Shown: piece after piece, positions 21,501-34,068 of the stretch
Numbering within the stretch: the stretch's first letter is position 1
Layout: each line of letters opens with the position of its first letter
Origin: Hexactinellida sp. DTS-2022
Lineage: Eukaryota; Porifera; Hexactinellida
Reading direction: 5' to 3'
NCBI GenBank assembly: GCA_028753945.1
Contig: JAPNXP010000016.1
Coordinates: 2,078,001-2,142,000 of the forward strand
Length of the DNA: 64,000 nucleotides
Made by a program: the position numbers and the translations under genes
The notes under the pieces: generated by a model
What the model was told of the DNA's origin: nothing
What the model saw: the letters and a program-made list of their open reading frames with translations, nothing else
The model's database searches: none

Positions 21501-24500
21501 TATCGAGCAGAGCGAAAAGGTAGCAGCTATAGCAAGCGCATTTAAATAGGAAATTACTTGCTATTAGTGGAATACATATAGTTACAGTGCAACCTCCAAA
21601 CTCTTCAATTATTCGAACACAACTGGCTGGTCCCAATGGTGTTCCATAAATTAATTCAGCCTTAAGATACCCGAACTGTAAATTATCCGAACATGGTACC
21701 AAGGAGTTTGGATAATCGAGGTCGCACTGTAATTAGCACTAAACGCTTTGGGATGAAAGTAAGTAACTTGCTAATACTATTTACTATTTATAGAGCAGCT
21801 ACTATTAGCCTACACAATTGTACTGTGTTTCCCGCAACATTTTTTGTTTGACAATAGATAGGAAGTTTATATTTATTGCATAACAGCTGAGACGGTACAA
21901 GAAGGAGTATCTGAACCCGATTAAGCTGCGGGTGCTGAATGTGATACGTCACTGGATAGAGCACCATCCGTACGACTTCGAGAGAGACCCCTCTCTCAGG
22001 GATCAGCTGATCAGGTTCCTGGCTACCACCGGGGAGGACAGGAGGATGCAGAAATGGGTTGAGACTATTAGGTAACAGTAACACTATTCATTAGATATGG
22101 TATTGCTTATAATAATGCTATTGGCAAGTTGTATAATACACGAATTTGCTTCATGTATTACAAATTATATGTTAGTTAAAAAAGTTGTTTTTTGCAATAG
22201 AAAAATCAATTTTTTTTTGCTCATCTAACAAAATCATTCTATTCTAAAATATTTCATTTTCACCACTAATTATAAACCTAGTTTAATTATTTTAAGTTGT
22301 CCTATGTTTAATACATACTCTATACATCAGGGACAATTCTCACAATAATTATATAAACTTGTTATATTCATAGGCGTATACTGAACAACGAGACATCGAT
22401 ATTCTGCAGCTTCAACAGCACGCCTCCGCCTATTGAGTACATAGGGGAGGGTCCCCCGGAGCTGCCTCTGGGCGTGCCCCCCGGGTGCAATCTCTTCTCG
22501 TACCACCCCGTTGAGATAGCGCGACAAATGACACTAATACAGTCGTGTAACTTCAGAGCTGTTAAGGTTAACGAGCTCATCGGCGGAGCTTTCACGAAAG
22601 GGAACAAGGAAGAGACGGCGCCTAACATGGTGCGACTGACTAACCACTTTAACAACATGTCCTACTTCTTCCAGCTGAGCATCGTGCAGATGCCTAACCT
22701 AGAGGAGAGAGTCGCGGTCGTAAACAGGATCATAGATACTATGCAGGTAGCGTTAGTAATCAGTATACTCTTGTTGATTGCACGAAATAGCTTGCTAATA
22801 GAGGAACAGAATTAACATTAAATGCTCGCTTGGGGACTGAAAGTAACTTGCTAATAGAGCAATATAATATTGCTATTAAAGCAATTGCTAGTATTAGGCG
22901 AACACTATGTATGAACACCAGGGAACCGTCGAAATTTGTCCAGAATTCGTAATATAATCACTTGAATGCATTTGTATAGATTAAGGGAATTAAACTATAT
23001 CCTCGTTAACCGATATTTCGCCTTATCCATGTTTGTATTAAAGAGTCTAGTATAAATATTTCTAACTATTGATTAGACAATATAACAATTTATTTCCTGT
23101 AGGCATGTGTTGAGCTGAATAACTTCTGCGGCATGATGATAATAATGACCGCTTTCAACACCTCCTCGATTAACAAGCTGGACCACACCTGGAGCCAGGT
23201 GTCCAAGAGCAGGATGGGACTGGTGGAAGCGCAGAGAGACACCTCTAAGGACCACACCTACAAGCTGCTCAAGAGCAAGCTGTTCACTATTGAGCCGCCT
23301 TGTGTCCCGCATATAGGTAAGCAATCTTATTCTATACTTAATTTTAACTTTAAGCCATTCTTATTCTATACTTGATTGAGTTTAACCTCTTGTTACAAAA
23401 AATTTAGACACATATTGAAGTAGGAAAGTATAATAATTAGAGACAAGCTTAAAGTTTTTATATGATAGCTAACTGATTATACTAGACTATTAACTTTTAT
23501 GAAATATCGCGAGCTGCAACTAGAAGTTACGAATTTAGAATGCGTACTGCATTCTTACTAATCTCAGATATTATTTTTAATATATTGGGGAAAATGTTAT
23601 TGCAGAACAGGGCTGTAGAAGCCAGATTTAAATTGCCATTTCGTTATATCCGACTTCGTTATAATGGGAATTCACAGTATGTAGTGTATATCATTGAAAA
23701 AGTCTAATTAAAAGTGCGAAGGTTCAACGAAATCAGGATTGCGGCAAGGTGAATTATAAAAATAACTTTTGAATTGTATAGTTCCTCGAACCACATTTTG
23801 AAGACAATATAAGTTTCTAAACGTAGAATCGATTTAATCTTTAACAACCTTAATGTTGCATAGGTATGTTCCTGACTCGTATTATCCACGTTGAGTGCGG
23901 CATGAAAGACACACTTTCCGAATTCCCGAATATGATTAACTTCACTAAGCGGAGGAGGTTCTGCGATATCGTGGGGGAGATACAACAGTACCAAAACCAG
24001 AGATTCAACATGTCAGTTGAGAAGTCTATTCAGGAATTCCTGTTAGTACAGACCCCACTGGAGGGGTCGGATGCAGACGAAGTAGAAACTCTAATTCACA
24101 AACTTTCTATCGAAATAGAGCCCAGAGACCAGCCGCCTCCTAAGATTGTGAGTTCTTTGTTTCAAGGGAGAAATTTATCCTAAAATTTAGTTGAAAATTC
24201 AGAAGATAATATTTTGGTGGGTTCTAACTTATAATGGTTCTCAGCGAGTTTGCTAATATTATTTGTAATTTGATTCGGCAACTTAATCATTTGAATATAT
24301 GAAGGTTTGGTCCACTATGGTAGATCAATATACAGTAGACTCTCGTTAATACGAACACCATTGGGACCGTCGAAATTTGTTCTTATTATCCTGAATCTGA
24401 TTAATCGGAGGCACTCTATGCATTTTTATAAGGGTCAATTAAACTTTATACTCCTTAACTGACATTTCGCCTTACCCATGTTCATATTGACGAAGTATAT

Positions 24501-25863
24501 TGAAATATAATCTAGCATTTAAGGGGCAATTTTGAGATCAAGAGCTTTTAAGAGGTAAGGAACAAGTTTACCTGAGTATTGATTAATATGTTATAACGCA
24601 TTTATTTTGTTGAAATTAAAGTATTAAACGCATTTATTTTGCTTGTAATTAAACGCATTATTTCTCCCACTTAGTCGAGACAGTACCCTCATCTTAACCT
24701 GCACTCACAGGGCTACAAGGCCACTCGTGTGCGCAGCGCTATTAAGCGCGCGGGAGGGATGCACCCCTCCGAGTCAGCTGTTTCCCTAGACAACCTCCTC
24801 GACACGCCCACAACCATAACCAAGAGCCGAACTCTGCAGGCGATAACTTCTTCCAATCAGCTGTTGGAAGGGAGCACCAGCAAACACAACGGGAACGCTA
24901 CGGACGAACACATTGTGAGCGAGAGCTTGGTTTCCGCAGAAGAGTTTGGGGCTAAGCCTCCTAAGATCCCGCCCAGAATAAACAGGAAGTCAGTTTGTTA
25001 TTGTTTATACTGCAGTAGAGCCTCGTTAGTACGAACACGGGTAATACGAAATTCCAGTTAACACGAACACTATTTCATCCTTGTCAAAGCCTTATCAATA
25101 CAAAATATTTTGGTAAATACGAATTCCGGATAAGGCGAACGTATTTTGACAGGCCCCCGGTGTTCGTACTACGAAGTTCTACTGTTTTATACAATGAACT
25201 CCTGTTATAACGAGTCCAGGGGACCCTTCGTTACTTAGCGAAGTAGTTCAACTACTTTACCCGTCTGGGGAATATATACTACACAGTAGACTCTTATTAA
25301 TACAAACACCAAAGCAAGGAACCGTCAAAATTTTCTTATTATCCGTCGTATTAACTGGTGTCACTTGAGTTACAGGCTAGGGGAATTAAACCTTGTACTC
25401 TTAACCGATATTTCGCCAAATCCGTGTTCATAGTTTAATGTATATAACTTCGTTATTTAAGAACACCGGTTATAAGAACAATTTGGATATAAGAACATTC
25501 TACTGGAAACGGTTGCCATATAGCCTATATAATTTATACCGGTTATAAGAACATTATAAGCAGTACCCGACTATGTTCTTATACCCGGCATCCACTGTAT
25601 ATATTCGCAGAGAGATATCACCTGTTACCTACAGTGCCAACACATTCCCACGCCCCTCTTCCGCGCACAACGTGGAGCCTCTGCCTCCCAGACTCGCGGA
25701 ACATTCCTTCCGACAGCCCTCTCAGAACTCGCTGGCCCCGCCCCTGCCCCCGCGAAAGCAGTCTGGCGACGCGATTGAGACGCCGCCGCCTCGACCCAGC
25801 AAACCACTCAATCTAGCAAACTCACAAATCAGCAAACACGAATTTAAAACCGCGGACGTTTAA
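15505..25863 (+). CDS. SOS: Son of sevenless, Ras/Rac exchange factor (1223 aa, 16 coding exons)
   Basis: Exons: 15505-15585, 16479-16748, 17363-17449, 17542-17622, 17896-18120, 18482-18742, 19074-19409, 19783-20026, 20400-20601, 21222-21519, 21887-22071, 22374-22746, 23103-23316, 23864-24147, 24711-24988, 25611-25863. All have GT-AG sites and matching phases (3672 nt). Order: tandem histone-fold (1-173; starts like human SOS1, [10 protein letters not shown], then VHPTL), DH (about 175-420), PH (about 460-575; [12 protein letters not shown]), REM (about 600-700; [21 protein letters not shown]), CDC25/RasGEF (about 785-1030; [22 protein letters not shown]) and a Pro-rich tail with PxxPxR sites such as PPLPPR for Grb2 SH3 domains. 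Function: recruited by Grb2 to receptor tyrosine kinases, loads GTP on Ras and, through DH-PH, Rac. Exons look richer in G/C than LRRK. The last exons are the least certain. Confidence 0.94.
15657..15780. mobile_element. hAT MITE with 8-bp target duplication
   Basis: A 124-bp element starts CAGTGGTTCCCAACCTGGGG and ends GGTTGGGGAATCGCTG (inverted termini). It is flanked on both sides by TTTTATAG (15649-15656 and 15781-15788). It is non-autonomous, in intron 1 of SOS. Confidence 0.9.
16323..16462. repeat. Dispersed intronic repeat A, copy 1
   Basis: About 140 bp from AAATACGCTCCTGGTC to GAGCGTCTCGCGCTCC, containing GTTACGGTATAGGA. The reverse complement occurs at 53198-53365 in a FET intron, so both copies have the same orientation relative to their gene. 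Ends about 16 bp before the 3' splice site of SOS exon 2. Confidence 0.75.
16765..16853. repeat. MITE-like repeat, GTTATGTAACGTTTG family
   Basis: ACGTAACGCGAAATTACG to AACGTTATGTAACGTTTGAA. The same family occupies 33313-33465 in the LRRK intron, and a weaker copy is at about 10648-10715. Confidence 0.65.
20311..20378. repeat. MITE, CGGATATAAGAACA family (short copy)
   Basis: CAGTAGATATCGGATATAAG to TATAACCGGCATCCACTG, TA-flanked. It ends 21 bp before SOS exon 9. Relatives: 25446-25597, 43571-43720 and 49136-49309. Confidence 0.75.
20695..20848. repeat. MITE, CTCGTTAGTACGAAC family
   Basis: CAGTAGAACCTCGTTAGTACG to ATTAACGAGGTTCTACTG, TA-flanked, in SOS intron 9. More divergent relatives are at about 17680-17790, 22905-23050, 24333-24505 and 25285-25440. 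Confidence 0.8.
21585..21729. repeat. MITE, CAGTGCAACCTCCAAAC family
   Basis: CAGTGCAACCTCCAAACTC to TTTGGATAATCGAGGTCGCACTG, in SOS intron 10; the body repeats ATTATCCGAACA-like blocks. Confidence 0.65.
25013..25184. repeat. MITE, CTCGTTAGTACGAAC family
   Basis: CAGTAGAGCCTCGTTAGTACG to GTTCGTACTACGAAGTTCTACTG, 24 bp after the 5' splice site of SOS exon 15. Confidence 0.75.
25446..25597. repeat. MITE, CGGTTATAAGAACA family
   Basis: Contains ACACCGGTTATAAGAACA near the left and ends ATACCCGGCATCCACTG, 13 bp before the last SOS exon. Confidence 0.65.
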
Positions 25864-26263
25864 CTCGAGTGTACATTGCTTTCTTTGCTATCTTAACGCA
25901 GATTTAAAGTCAGCTCTCCTATCTTGTTTCTCTCGTTTATTTTTATAATTTTATTATCCTGCTTTGCTTTGCTTGTATTCTGACAATGAGCTATTGGTGT
26001 GTACGTATTCTGTTGTATTATCTGGTGCACGTATATTTGATACAGGTTAATTAAATGTAAATATGAACACATTAAATATACTACCTCATAACAGATAATA
26101 TTTGTGGGGTAAACGCAATGTATGTTGCAACTTGCAAAACTACCTACTTTGGTTGAACTGTCCTAATAGAGCGATACCGGATTAAATTACATTATAGTTT
26201 AGGCTTTGTATTGAGAAGTTTATTGTAATTAAATGATTATTTCATTCGATTAATTCTAAATAA
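25864..26263. other. SOS-LRRK intergenic spacer
   Basis: 400 bp between two genes on the same strand. It must contain the 3' UTR of SOS and the 5' UTR or promoter of LRRK. No clear AATAAA or TATA element could be assigned. Confidence 0.5.
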
Positions 26264-29200
26264 ATGGCAAATAAAAAACAAAACCTAGTCACCTGTCTTC
26301 TTAATGGAACCCTGGACAAAGATCTTTGCCAGTTAAGTTCCGAACAAGCTAAGCTAAACCTCAACCAACCTTCGCAAAACCATTTCGGTAGAACTGTTCT
26401 CCACTTGGCTTGTGAGTATGGACAGTTTGAAGCAGTCAAATGTTGCTTAGAAAACGGATCCAAACCGAACGTACTCTCTTCCCCCGCAGACCTACAAAGG
26501 AGTCCACTGCACGTGCTTATTCTCAAATTCCCGTCAAATACAGTTGCAATCACACAGCTACTTTTGGCTTACGGAGCCGATCCTAAAATATTAGATTCTG
26601 GAAAGTACACTGCTCTCGACTATGCGAATCGACAGAACAACAAACAGCTAAGTTATATGTTGTCAAAAGCTAATTCAATAATCCATTCGGCATCCGCAAA
26701 TATCGCAAAGGAAGTGCCTACAATGCATAAGGATATCGAGAATAAAGTAGAGGGTTGTGAGGAAAAAATAATGGATGTTTTAGGCAAGTATTTCCTAAAG
26801 TCTCTCTCATTATTCGATCACAACAACTGGTCACTAATCAACCGTTCCATTGTCAACTATAACTTTACATTAGCACTTTCACTTATAGAATATTCGCTCG
26901 AAATTCCTTCCTTGAAAAGCACTGCAAGTTTGTCCCCACTTCACCTTTTATCCATTTATAAATGTCCCTCGCTTTTCGAAGCCATAATGGTTAAATTCCC
27001 ACGGCTCCTTTTCAGTCGAGATAGCGATAAGAATACTCCGTTCCATTTCGCTTGTCGCTACGGTGTAATGGATCTGGTCATTATGATGCTAGTTAACGGT
27101 AATCCACGCTACGTAGATATAAACGCGGTTAATTACCGACATTTGACTCCACTGCATTATGCTGCAAGGGAGGGACACACGGATGTCGTAGAGCACTTGT
27201 TAGATTCCGCAAAAACGCACTACGTTGACTCCAGTGGACAAACATTTCTACTCAAAGCTATTCTTTCTGACCGGTTTGAATTGGTACGAAATCTCCTAAC
27301 CAACTATGGAGATCTGATAAAACCGATCTTAAGTATTCAGGATAAAGACGGTAGGTCTTTTCTTCAGCATGCGGTGTCCAAAGGTCTCAACGATATCGTA
27401 GTCCTCTGCTTAGAGCTAGAACCAACTCTACTGTTAACTGGCTTTCTTACGATTCAGGGGTACAAGACATTCAAATCATTTGGTTCAGTATGTGATATTT
27501 TTTTAGAAGAAGGTAAGGAATGTTTTGAAGAAAGTGTCCTGTCAGTATCGACCTCCATGTACACTAATAGTCCCAGTTCCACTCTCAAATCCGGAAGATA
27601 TTCACAGAAGACTAGCACCGGAAATGAAAGAAGCGCGAGTATTTCAAATGTTCTGAACCCGAGTTTGCAATCGAATAATTCCTCTGATCTCTTTGCATCG
27701 GCTTCACACAGTTTAAGTATAAACGAAGGGAAAAGTCCTACGCCTGATAATGTTAGTGGCTATTACCGTGAAGTTAAGGAATTCCAGAATTCAGCGACTT
27801 TCACTCTTGACACCAAAACCTACGTCACTGTGCTCACTGAATCTCTTTTGTTGGACGATTCATCCATATTCGAACTCATAACTAAGTATACCCTGGACAA
27901 GAAAATTCCTATAAGCAACTATCCTGATTTCTCCATCGCAACGTGTCTTGCTATCCGCTTAAAGAACTGGAAAGCGGTAGAAATTATCCTCAAACTAACT
28001 TACAACGAGAGGATAAACTCGGAAGTAAGATGGAACAAACTTTTTCTCACAAACGAAGCACTCGATTCAGCAATACCAGATATTACAACATTCAAATTCC
28101 TAACAGATCAGGACATGTTATTTCAAAATTTGTTAGTTTTGGACATTCACAATAATGAGCTCACGGAAATACCCAGGTTTGTATTACAAATGAATGAATT
28201 GAGACGTCTCTCGCTTGTTAACAACCAAATACTGAAAATTCCACGCGAAATTATAGGTAAAGAAGAGTTAAGGGAACTTAATTTATCCGGTAATCTAGTG
28301 AACTTCACGCTTCCTCTCTCAAACGAGCTTACTATTTCACTGTTGGATTCTAAACTCTACAAATTGGATTTAGAAAACTGTGGATTAGATTGCTTCCCTG
28401 CTATAATTGAAGAACTTAACAAGCTGCATGACCTCAATTTGTCTCACAACAACATTAGTGATATCCCGAGGTACATTTGGAAACACAAAGGTCTCAGACA
28501 GTTGAATTTATCTCACAACAAACTCAGCCATCTTACCAAGAACGATTTGAAACGCTCAGGAGCAATCTCAAAGAGCGATATAGAAGAAGCAGTTAGGTTT
28601 AGACCGAATAAATCATATTATAACGACAAGGGACGCAAGAGATACCAAACGCTTCCGATCAACTCAGATTCTATCCCCGTAAGGAGTGTGCAGAGAGCCT
28701 CCTTCGAACAAGGAATAATACCCGGCTTGCAGTTTGCTATACAACAAGATAATGAAATTTCAGAGCTAAATCTCTCGTACAACGAATTCACAATGTTCCC
28801 ATTAGACATGGTTTCGCTTGCTCCTTTACTCAAGAAACTTAACATGTCGAACAACCAGCTACAATCTGTCTATCTATGTTTGATTCCATTCACGCTAATT
28901 GAACTTAACCTAGATGATAACTTGATTAAAATATTTTCCTCTGACGACCCATATCATCTAGCAACTACAATGATAGATTTAGAGGGACATGATGCACTGA
29001 ATTGGTTAAAGAATTTATCTGCCAACAATAACAAGCTAGAAGAGTTTCCATTGCTTGTACATTCGAATGAAGATGAAAGTAACGATATTCTGCTTTGCAT
29101 CAAAGAGAAGAGATTGATTTTCCCTGTCCTCGAGATTCTAAGTCTTGAAAATAACTATTTAAGCGAGTTAACACCTCAAATTCAATACCAATCTTCCATA

Positions 29201-32200
29201 CAAGAAATCTATTTAGATAGAAACTCAGAGTTGGAGGGTTTACCAAACGAAATTGGATATCTTAAATGCTTTAATAGATTACAGATTATTTCAGTTCAGA
29301 ATTGCCCAAAGCTTGGAAACATCCCGGGCCACATCTTAAACCAAGGAAATATTAACACTCCACTGTTGATGCCTTACTGTAGAGCAAAGCTTAAGGGCAG
29401 TGTTAAGAATAATCTAGTTAAGTTGATGGTGATTGGTTCTTTCAATCAGGGCAAGACTAGTCTACTGAGAAGATTAAAAGGCTTGTGTCTAACAGAGCGT
29501 GATCCAACCAAAGGAGTGGAAATCGATTCTTGGAAGTGTGACTTTGGGAAAGCAAAATCCATCACGTTCGTGACTTGGGATTTCGCGGGACAAGAGGAGT
29601 ACTACGCCACGCACCAATGCTTTCTCAGCACAGGCGCACTCTACATACTCTGTTTCTCGCTGGAAACCTTCGATTCTGGCGACAGCAAGAGTTTGCAGAA
29701 TATGGTAGAATGGCTGCAGTCCATTGAGCTACGCGCCCCACGCTCGCCCATCATAATAGTAGGAACACACTTAGATAAAGTAAGTGAGAGCCAAGCTTCG
29801 GCAATCAGGGAGGATTTGAGTCAGAAGTTTGTCACTGGAGGGACAAATCGAGTTGAGCAGATTCCTGATGTGATAGACGTTATGGTCGTATCTTGTGTGT
29901 ACGACAAGAAATTCTTCTCAAAGTTGAACAAAAAAATGGATTTACTGAAAGACAAGATTTTGGATATTGTTGGTCACCTTTCAATGCAATACAATCGTAG
30001 AAGACAAACAATATCATATGTATACAAACCAGATTTGGACCCAAAGTCTCCCACATTGCTTCTCAATCAAGATACGCCCAAAGATTATGAAAATCTCCGC
30101 GAGAAATTATTCCAAGTTAGTTCTTCTCTCCACGCGCAAGATAAACCGCCAATCCTCAAAGATTCCGAATTGAAAGCCTGTGCGGAACATTTAATTGAGA
30201 ACCCCGATGATCTCTTCGACGCTGTTGAGCATCTCCACATGCAGGGCAGCATCCTACACTTCAACACTCCGCTCCTCAAAGACGTGTACTTCCTAGATCC
30301 TAACTGGCTCTGCAAGCAAATGGCTAAAGTTATTGGAGCGCACACAGATACCAACAACTCCAATGGACTCGTTGCTTTAAGTGAGTTAGAAAGCAGGCTG
30401 AGTGACATGGAAAATTCACAGTTTTGGACGAAATTCGTGAGATTGCTGGAACAGTTCCAGATTATGCTAAGATTCTCGGAGCAACAGGTCCTCATCCCAT
30501 CACAGCTTCCTGTTGAACCGGAGAACTCTGTTGGGCTCTACAGAGTATTCACTGAAAAACTGTACCCTAGCGATAAACAACAATACTTTGTCCGTATATG
30601 GCCACTCATCTATGTGCCACATGGTTTCTGGCCTCGACTCTTGTGTCGCGTGGCACAAGACCCAGTTATAATGTCCCTGGTTAGTAATAAATACAACGCC
30701 ACAATTTCTCTGGTGGGTACTCAAGGGAGAAGTTACCTTGAACCAAATGCAGCAAGAATATATCGAACTAAATCAGATGCAATGTTGCACAGTTTCGACA
30801 CAGATATTAATTGGAACTTTTGGAGAAATGGGATACAGCTGATCGACAGACACGGAGAGATTCATTTCGAAATAATACAAATCCTGCAAGATAATCCTAA
30901 CATTGTAGAAAGAGACGAAACATCAGATTGTGAATTGAATCAGGCTAAAAACTGGATTGAGCAAAAGTTCAGAATTGTCTCTATAGTTCACATCCACGAG
31001 AAAGATAATCCGGTAGCTGACAGAATAGCTTCAACACAAGCATGCCAACTCTTCGTCCGACTAACCCAGCATATAAATTCCCTGTTCGAGGCTTGGTTTC
31101 CAGGTATCCTAACCGACTACCAGGTTCCCAGCTACTACCCGTGTCCCAAGTGCTTCGTACAAACAATTGAACGCAGTGTGCCGATCATATACGAGGAATC
31201 AAATATCGTGAAATTCATCAAATTCGGAAATACACTCTGGAGCTGTTACAGAGAAGAGCACTGTTTTAGAATGTTTAAGGAGAACAGCCCAATAGCCTGT
31301 ATATGGCATGGCCGGGTCGATATAAGCAAGCTGGCCCCTGATGTTAAGCTACTGGATGTAGGAGCAGACAGGATATTGGACATTAAGGCGATCCGTCTCG
31401 GCTCTCAGCTGGGGGCTGGCACCTTTGGCGTGGTGTACAAGGGAGACTTGTGGGACAAAGAGCTGCGAGACGAAGTGCCTTGTGCTGTGAAACTATTCGT
31501 TGGCAACACAGTGGGCAAGACTTATGACTATATTATAGAGCACATGTCGCAGGACGAAGAGTGGAATTCATATCAGGAGCTGCGAAAGGAATTGTCACCC
31601 ATGGTACACCTGAAACACCAAAACCTGTCCCTCTTATTGGGCGTTACCATCGCGCCTCTACAGATGATAATGGGATTAGCACGCAAAGGTTCGCTCGTTA
31701 ACATGATTAACCAGTACAGCGATAAGAAAGAAATATTCCACCCCAGAATAACCGCTAGTTCCATCCTACAAATAGCCTCTGGGCTCAGCTACCTCCACTC
31801 GAACAACCTCGTGCACCTGGATCTGAAAGCGGCCAATGTGTTGGTGTGGGACTTTCCGGAGCCAGATGAGCAATGCCCTGACTCTCTGGTGCATCTGAAA
31901 CTCGCGGATTATGGCACTGTTCTACACTGTGACACGCTGGGGGTGCGTATGTCGAGTATGGTTGGAACACCAGGGTATATCGCTCCTGAGATTGTGCTGT
32001 TTTCCGGTAAACAGAGCTTTACGTCGAAAGCTGATGTATTCTCTTTCGCAATGGTTATCTACGAAATACTGAGCTTCAAACCGCCCTTCATTAACTTTGA
32101 AAGCGAACATGATCAGAAATGGGCACCCGCTCACGGCAGGAGACCGATTCTCCACGCGGAAGAGAAATACAGTCCTTGTTTGTTCCAGGATTTGATGACT

Positions 32201-34068
32201 GCTTGTTGGGCAGCGGATCCTGACGACCGACCTTCCATGGAGGAATGCGAACACATAGCTAGTAACCCTCTATTCGGGGAAATCCGTAGCATTATGTCTT
32301 TCGAGAGTATGGTCAGGTTCACTTCGCATGCTGTGATTACCAACACACTAAAAGGGACGAGTACTCCTGGGGATTTGATGGAATTAATGCCCCTCGAGAT
32401 GGAAGGGGAGTTGACAGATTCAATGAAGATGTACAATAGCATGGAAATAGGGCCTCATAGACCTCGATCTAATTCTGAAACAGATTTCAGCAACACTCTC
32501 TCTGGAGAGAACACACAAATTTGGTTAGGCGCTTTCAACAGTCCATACGCGAATAAAGTTGCCATTGTACAGTACCTGCACGGTAAGTTGGGTACACGCG
32601 TATGGTTTGTGGATGTGCTACCTCCGAATGAAGATGTGTTCATAACCGTATTAACCGCCGTCAACAAGCAAATATGGCTAGGTACAAATGATGGGAAGGT
32701 GCTAGTCATTGACGGGACATGCTTCAAGAAACTGCCAATAGATTATTCTAGCCTAAGCTTGAAAGAAATACACGCTATCAAGCATGTAGAGGTAATGAAG
32801 AAAGTATTTATTTCCTTTCGTAGCGATGAAGTAGCAATTCTATACGATGAATTGGAATTTGATGAAACGGGAAAATACAAGTTTAAAGTTATGAGCCTTA
32901 TTAACACAGCGAGTCCGATATATACTTTCCATCCGGTCCAGAAATCGAGCAATGGGTGGGAAGTGTGGGGCACAAAAGACGGTTGCACAATCGAAGTATT
33001 TCCGCAATTACCAAATGGTAAGCTAGGTAAGAACTTCACTAAGCCACTAAGCGTCGATCCCACAGTAAGGTACCAGAGATTCCACTGCATAGCCTCTTGC
33101 TTTAAGGAAGAGAATCCCGATTCTACTTCAGACGGATATGCAGTTGTGTGGATATCCGAGTGGCAGAGGGAGTCTGCCTATGTCCTGGGTGCCATCAGTA
33201 GAACTCTCAGAGCTGGTGTAAGCATTCCCAGGGACCATAGGAACCCGGATGCCATTAGAGAGGTGAGTGAGTAGACTACGGTTAAGGGAACCACAGGATA
33301 ATTGGGTTAGGGGCCGTACAAACGTTATGTAACGAAAATTACGGAAAAACAGACACCCCTCACTATTTCACGCTTTTTTGACCATTTCGTAACACAAAAG
33401 GATGATCTGTCACACCTAAGTTAACATAACCCTCTTGCAAAAGTTATGTAACGTTTGAATAACCCCTTATTCGTTAAATTAGGATTTCACAGGATTAACG
33501 GAACAGAATTACAGTTTGGCTTGTAATATTTCCGATTAATTTGGTCAAATCTTATTATAAATATACTAGTTAAGTTAATAAGTTATGATAAGTTATATAA
33601 CTTAGTTTCCAATTGAAAGTGTTTTAAAAATATTTATACCTTGGCCCCCAGGGCATCTATGTCATATTATGTATTAATAAGTTATGATAAGTATATAAGT
33701 TATTAATTAAGATATATCTTACTAGTATTGTACAGTCCTTGACTCCTTGTAGCTATGCATTTTATCCATGGTATCTGTAGATTTCCTCTATGTACAATAA
33801 AGACACAGACATCTATTTGGGGGTTAGCGACGGACATGTGTACAAGTACGATATGGTAACAATGCTACTACTCAACTCCTACCCGATCCACCAGACTAAA
33901 GTCAGAAAGATAATTCCTCTCCCTGCCATAGCAAACGGTTGTGTTTGTGCAGAGAAAGGCTGCAAGGATCAACAGATAGTGATAACAGTGGGAAACGGGT
34001 TCTTCCAACACGTGCCCTCTGTTAAGAAGAGCAGAGACTTATGTTTGGTTGCATTCAGTTTGTCCTAA
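26264..34068 (+). CDS. LRRK: LRRK-type Roco protein kinase (2428 aa, two exons)
   Basis: Exon 1 is 26264-33262; a GAG|GTGAGT donor joins it in phase 0 to 33781-34068. Domains: ankyrin repeats (about 30-345), leucine-rich repeats (about 620-1040), Roc GTPase (GSFNQGKT 1058-1065, DFAGQEEYY from 1106, THLD 1168-1171), COR, protein kinase (about 1709-2000) and a C-terminal WD40-like region (about 2080-2428). In the kinase the glycine loop is GAGTFGVV, the ATP lysine is in CAVK (about 1743), the catalytic loop is HLDLKAANVL (1851 on) and the metal motif is DYG (1882-1884), as in human LRRK proteins, followed by GTPGYIAPE. The HRD arginine is replaced by Leu. The Cys pair in CPKC (about 1625) is unexplained. 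No armadillo region is evident, so the layout is closer to LRRK1 than LRRK2. AATAAA at 34262-34267 is a probable poly(A) signal. Role: Rab-directed kinase and GTPase signalling in the family. Confidence 0.95.
33313..33465. repeat. MITE-like repeat in the LRRK intron
   Basis: ACAAACGTTATGTAACGAAAA to AAAGTTATGTAACGTTTGAA, inverted termini; same family as 16765-16853. Confidence 0.75.

Noticed and set aside
22327-22658. Minus-strand ORFs over SOS exon 12
   Set aside because: Antisense shadows of the RasGEF coding exon.
33263-33274. Three extra codons and stop at the end of the LRRK ORF
   Set aside because: The frame passes through a perfect donor (GAG|GTGAGT), and exon 33781-34068 continues the WD40 region in phase, so the stop is intronic.
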